Assembly (NCBI GenBank): GCA_021792015.1
Contig: JAJYVM010000186.1
Location: 1 to 7,350 of the forward strand
Direction: 5' to 3'
Source: Bacillota bacterium
GTDB lineage: Bacteria > Bacillota > Sulfobacillia > RBS10-35 > JAJYVM01
DNA: 7,350 bases
Numbering within the stretch: position 1 is the stretch's first letter; each line of letters opens with the position of its first letter. The position numbers were made by a program, and so were the translations under genes. Shown piece by piece: positions 5,465 to 7,350 of this stretch. The notes beneath the pieces were generated by a model, which was not told the DNA's origin, made no database searches, and saw only the letters and a list, made by a program, of their open reading frames with translations.

Positions 5465-7113
5465 GCCAGCACCCCCCGCGCCTCGGCCTCGGCCTTCAGC
5501 AGGGCGGAAACCTCGGCTGCGGTCCGCGCCTCCAGCGCCCGGCCGGCCACCTCCGCCGCCTCGTGCGAGTCCCAGGCGGCCAGGGCCCGGGCCATCCGCG
5601 CCATCGCCGGAATGGCCATGCTCCACTCGTGCACGCTCCAGGCCAGCAGCAGCGGAGCCGCCAGCACGTCCCCGCCCAGCTCGCCGCAGACGGCGACGGG
5701 CTTCCCCGTCAGGCGGCCGGCCTCTCCGGTCATGGCGATCAGGCGCAGCACGCCGGGGTGCAGGCTGTCGTAGCGGCCAGCGACGTGGGCATCGTCGCGG
5801 TCGACCGCCAGCGTGTACTGGGTGAGGTCGTTGGTGCCGATGCTGACGAAGTCGGCCTCGCAGAGCAGGGTGGTCGCCGTGGTTGCGGCGGCGGGGATCT
5901 CGACCATGGCGCCCAGGGCGGGGCTGCCGAACGCGAGCCCCTCCTGCACCAGCGCCAGCTTGGCCTCGTCGAAGAGGTCGCGGCACCGCCGGATGTCCGA
6001 AGCGTCGACCACCATGGGGAACATGACGGCCACGGGCCCGTGCGCCGCGGCCCGCAGCAGGGCGCGGACCTGGGTGCGCATGATGTCGGGCCGGACGTCC
6101 AGCAGGCGCATGCCGCGCACGCTCAGCTGCGGGTTGCCCGCCGGGGGGAGGGGCATGTAGGGGATGGGCTTGTCGCCCCCCACGTCCAGCGTGCGAACCA
6201 CCAGCGTGCCGCCGCCGAGGGCCTCCACCGCCTCGCGGTAGGCCTGGTATTGGGCCTCCTCGCTGGGCGCCGCGGCCGACTCCATGAACAGCAGCTCGGT
6301 CCGGAACAGACCCACGCCCTCGGCTCCGGCCGCCGCCGCCCCCGCGGCCTCGCCCGGCCGCCCGATGTTGGCCAGGATCTGCACCCGGATGCCGTCGCGG
6401 CTCAGGTGGGGACCCGGCGGCATGCCGTCCGCCTTGGCGCGAAGGGTGCGTGCGGCGGCGGCCGCTTCCACCGCCACGACCTCGCCGGTGTCGCCGTTGA
6501 CGTCCAGCCAGCCGCCCTCATGCGCGTGCTCGAGCAGCCCGGTGACGCCGACCGCCGCCGGGATGCCCAGGGCGCGGGCCACGATGGCGGTGTGCGAGCC
6601 CGGCCCGCCCCGCTCCGTCGCGATGGCCAGGAGCCGGTCGCGCGGCAGGGACAGGGTGTCGGCGGGACCGAGGTCGGCGGCGACCAGCACGAACGGCGTG
6701 CCGGGCAGCGGCTCCTGCCGCGTGGCGCCAGCCAGGGCCGCCAGCCAGCGGTCGGCCACCTGGCGCACGTCCTGGGCACGGGCGGCCAGGTACGGGTCCG
6801 GCAGGGCGGCCAGCCGTGCGGCGAAACCGTCGGCCGCCACCGCCAGCGCCGCGGCTGCGTCGCCGCCGTGCTTGGTCGCTTCGAGGACGGCATCCTCCAG
6901 GGCCGGATCCTGCAGGATCTCGACCTGCGCCTCGAGGATGGCGGCCGCTTCCGGCGGGGCGCCGGGGATGAGCGCCCGCAGCTCGGCCATGGCCACGTCA
7001 CGGGCAGCGGTCACCTCGTCCCAGGTGCGGGCGCCGGAGGTGATCCGTGGGTCCTGCACCCGCACGTGGGCCGGACCGACGGCTCGCCCGCTCGAAACGC
7101 CGATGCCTGTCAT
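5461..7113 (-). CDS. ptsI: phosphoenolpyruvate-protein phosphotransferase (PTS enzyme I)
   Basis: Enzyme I takes phosphate from phosphoenolpyruvate onto a histidine and passes it to HPr at the head of the sugar phosphotransferase system, in the cytoplasm. The 550-residue protein has the full architecture. First comes an N-terminal HPr-binding/swivelling region. The phosphohistidine site GGPGSHTAIVAR (169-180) carries His174. The C-terminal TIM barrel has GVGLFRTELLFM (266-277, Arg271), VVRTLDVGGDKP (305-316, Arg307), SIGTNDLTQYTLAVDR (424-439) and VCGELGGD (475-482, acid-base Cys476). The ATG at 7113 has AAGGGGGAG (complement of 7122-7130) 8 nt upstream. The frame is open farther upstream, but that Ala-rich stretch does not fit the family. 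The downstream cupin is translationally coupled. No HPr or sugar-specific EII gene lies in the window. A homologue dedicated to a separate route, such as dihydroxyacetone kinase (DhaM-linked), is possible. Confidence 0.94.
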   Translation of the reverse strand: MTGIGVSSGRAVGPAHVRVQDPRITSGARTWDEVTAARDVAMAELRALIPGAPPEAAAILEAQVEILQDPALEDAVLEATKHGGDAAAALAVAADGFAARLAALPDPYLAARAQDVRQVADRWLAALAGATRQEPLPGTPFVLVAADLGPADTLSLPRDRLLAIATERGGPGSHTAIVARALGIPAAVGVTGLLEHAHEGGWLDVNGDTGEVVAVEAAAAARTLRAKADGMPPGPHLSRDGIRVQILANIGRPGEAAGAAAAGAEGVGLFRTELLFMESAAAPSEEAQYQAYREAVEALGGGTLVVRTLDVGGDKPIPYMPLPPAGNPQLSVRGMRLLDVRPDIMRTQVRALLRAAAHGPVAVMFPMVVDASDIRRCRDLFDEAKLALVQEGLAFGSPALGAMVEIPAAATTATTLLCEADFVSIGTNDLTQYTLAVDRDDAHVAGRYDSLHPGVLRLIAMTGEAGRLTGKPVAVCGELGGDVLAAPLLLAWSVHEWSMAIPAMARMARALAAWDSHEAAEVAGRALEARTAAEVSALLKAEAEARGVLA

Positions 7114-7350
7114 CCCGCCATCTCCCCCTTCACGACCGCTCCAGGGGCCCGTCACGACCGCTTCGCGCACGCGTGCCCCGGGGGAAGCGGGCGGGGCGGT
7201 CCCCTCGGCATTGGCCGCGGCAGCCGCCGCCACCGGCCGGGCAGCGCCTCCGGTGGCTGACCGCCCAGCATCGCCGCCAGCCGGCTACGAAGCCCGCGCG
7301 GCAGCCGATGGGGGAGCCGGCTCCCACCGGCAGCTGGTCGATGCGCCAGG
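7114..7350. other. region upstream of ptsI, no recognised gene
   Basis: All three minus-strand frames were read and none gives a recognisable protein. One is open from the right edge to a TGA at 7130-7132, 16 bases before the ptsI start, and could be the tail of an upstream gene. Its Arg/Cys/Gly-rich composition looks like a shadow frame. The frame of ptsI itself is open back to a stop near 7289 but encodes a low-complexity Ala/Pro/Gly stretch. No promoter with good spacing is visible. The region therefore holds the ptsI ribosome binding site and either leader DNA or an unidentified gene end. Confidence 0.4.

Noticed and set aside
5465..5986. N-terminal extension of the cupin frame into ptsI
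   Set aside because: The frame stays open inside ptsI by GC content only; the GTG at 5464 with the stop/start overlap explains the real start.
7114..7233. 40-residue N-terminal extension of enzyme I from an ATG at 7233
   Set aside because: The stretch is Ala/Pro/Gly low complexity, and a strong ribosome binding site sits directly before the ATG at 7113, where family similarity begins.
5563..7260. Plus-strand open frame of 565 codons antisense to ptsI
   Set aside because: The minus strand encodes a complete enzyme I with all catalytic motifs; the plus frame is low-complexity shadow.
1..7350. CRISPR array, tRNA, rRNA, transposon ends or an undescribed defence system
   Set aside because: No regularly spaced repeats, cloverleaf-like sequence, rRNA segments, transposase or effector-type domains were seen on either strand.

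Overview
The window is very GC-rich bacterial chromosomal DNA with high-GC third codon positions, clear Shine-Dalgarno sites and several GTG starts. RodA with a class B penicillin-binding protein (PBP2), a PTS enzyme I, and the N-terminus of a phosphosulfolactate synthase (ComA) would fit a high-GC, possibly spore-forming, Bacillota lineage. That placement is inference: no rRNA, tRNA or other taxonomic marker is present. No insertion sequence, CRISPR array, phage gene or integrase was seen.

Layout. (1) About 1-286, minus strand: an inner stretch near the N-terminus of a LolC/LolE/MacB-type ABC transporter permease. It runs off the left edge, and its 5' end is missing at about 275-292. (2) 290-1108, plus strand: the catalytic domain of an M24 'pita-bread' protein (Xaa-Pro peptidase/creatinase family) without its N-terminal domain. 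Its metal-ligand positions look creatinase-like rather than aminopeptidase-like. (3) 1109-1523: a spacer with a perfect 10-bp GC hairpin, a possible 52-residue hydrophobic ORF and a good ribosome binding site. (4) 1524 to about 1826, plus strand: the first ~100 residues of ComA, then an abrupt loss of similarity. (5) 3037 to about 1830, minus strand: RodA, whose open frame runs past its expected end into the antisense of comA. (6) 3157-5067, plus strand: an intact PBP2 divergent from rodA, forming the elongasome pair of glycosyltransferase and transpeptidase. (7) 5464-5057, minus strand: a small cupin, tail-to-tail with PBP2 and overlapping it by 11 bp. (8) 7113-5461, minus strand: a complete PTS enzyme I, joined to the cupin by a 4-bp GTGA stop/start overlap. 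(9) 7114-7350: no recognisable gene.

From about 1830 to 7113 the DNA reads as an ordinary, tightly packed locus. The unusual part is the left quarter. A block of about 1.54 kb (roughly 285-1828) starts inside one gene and ends inside another. It is flanked by a decapitated permease on the left and the 3' end of rodA on the right. This is either an assembly chimera or a real illegitimate insertion/rearrangement without visible mobile-element ends. I found no convincing undescribed multi-gene system. The observations most worth checking are the two mid-gene junctions and the altered active site of the M24 protein.
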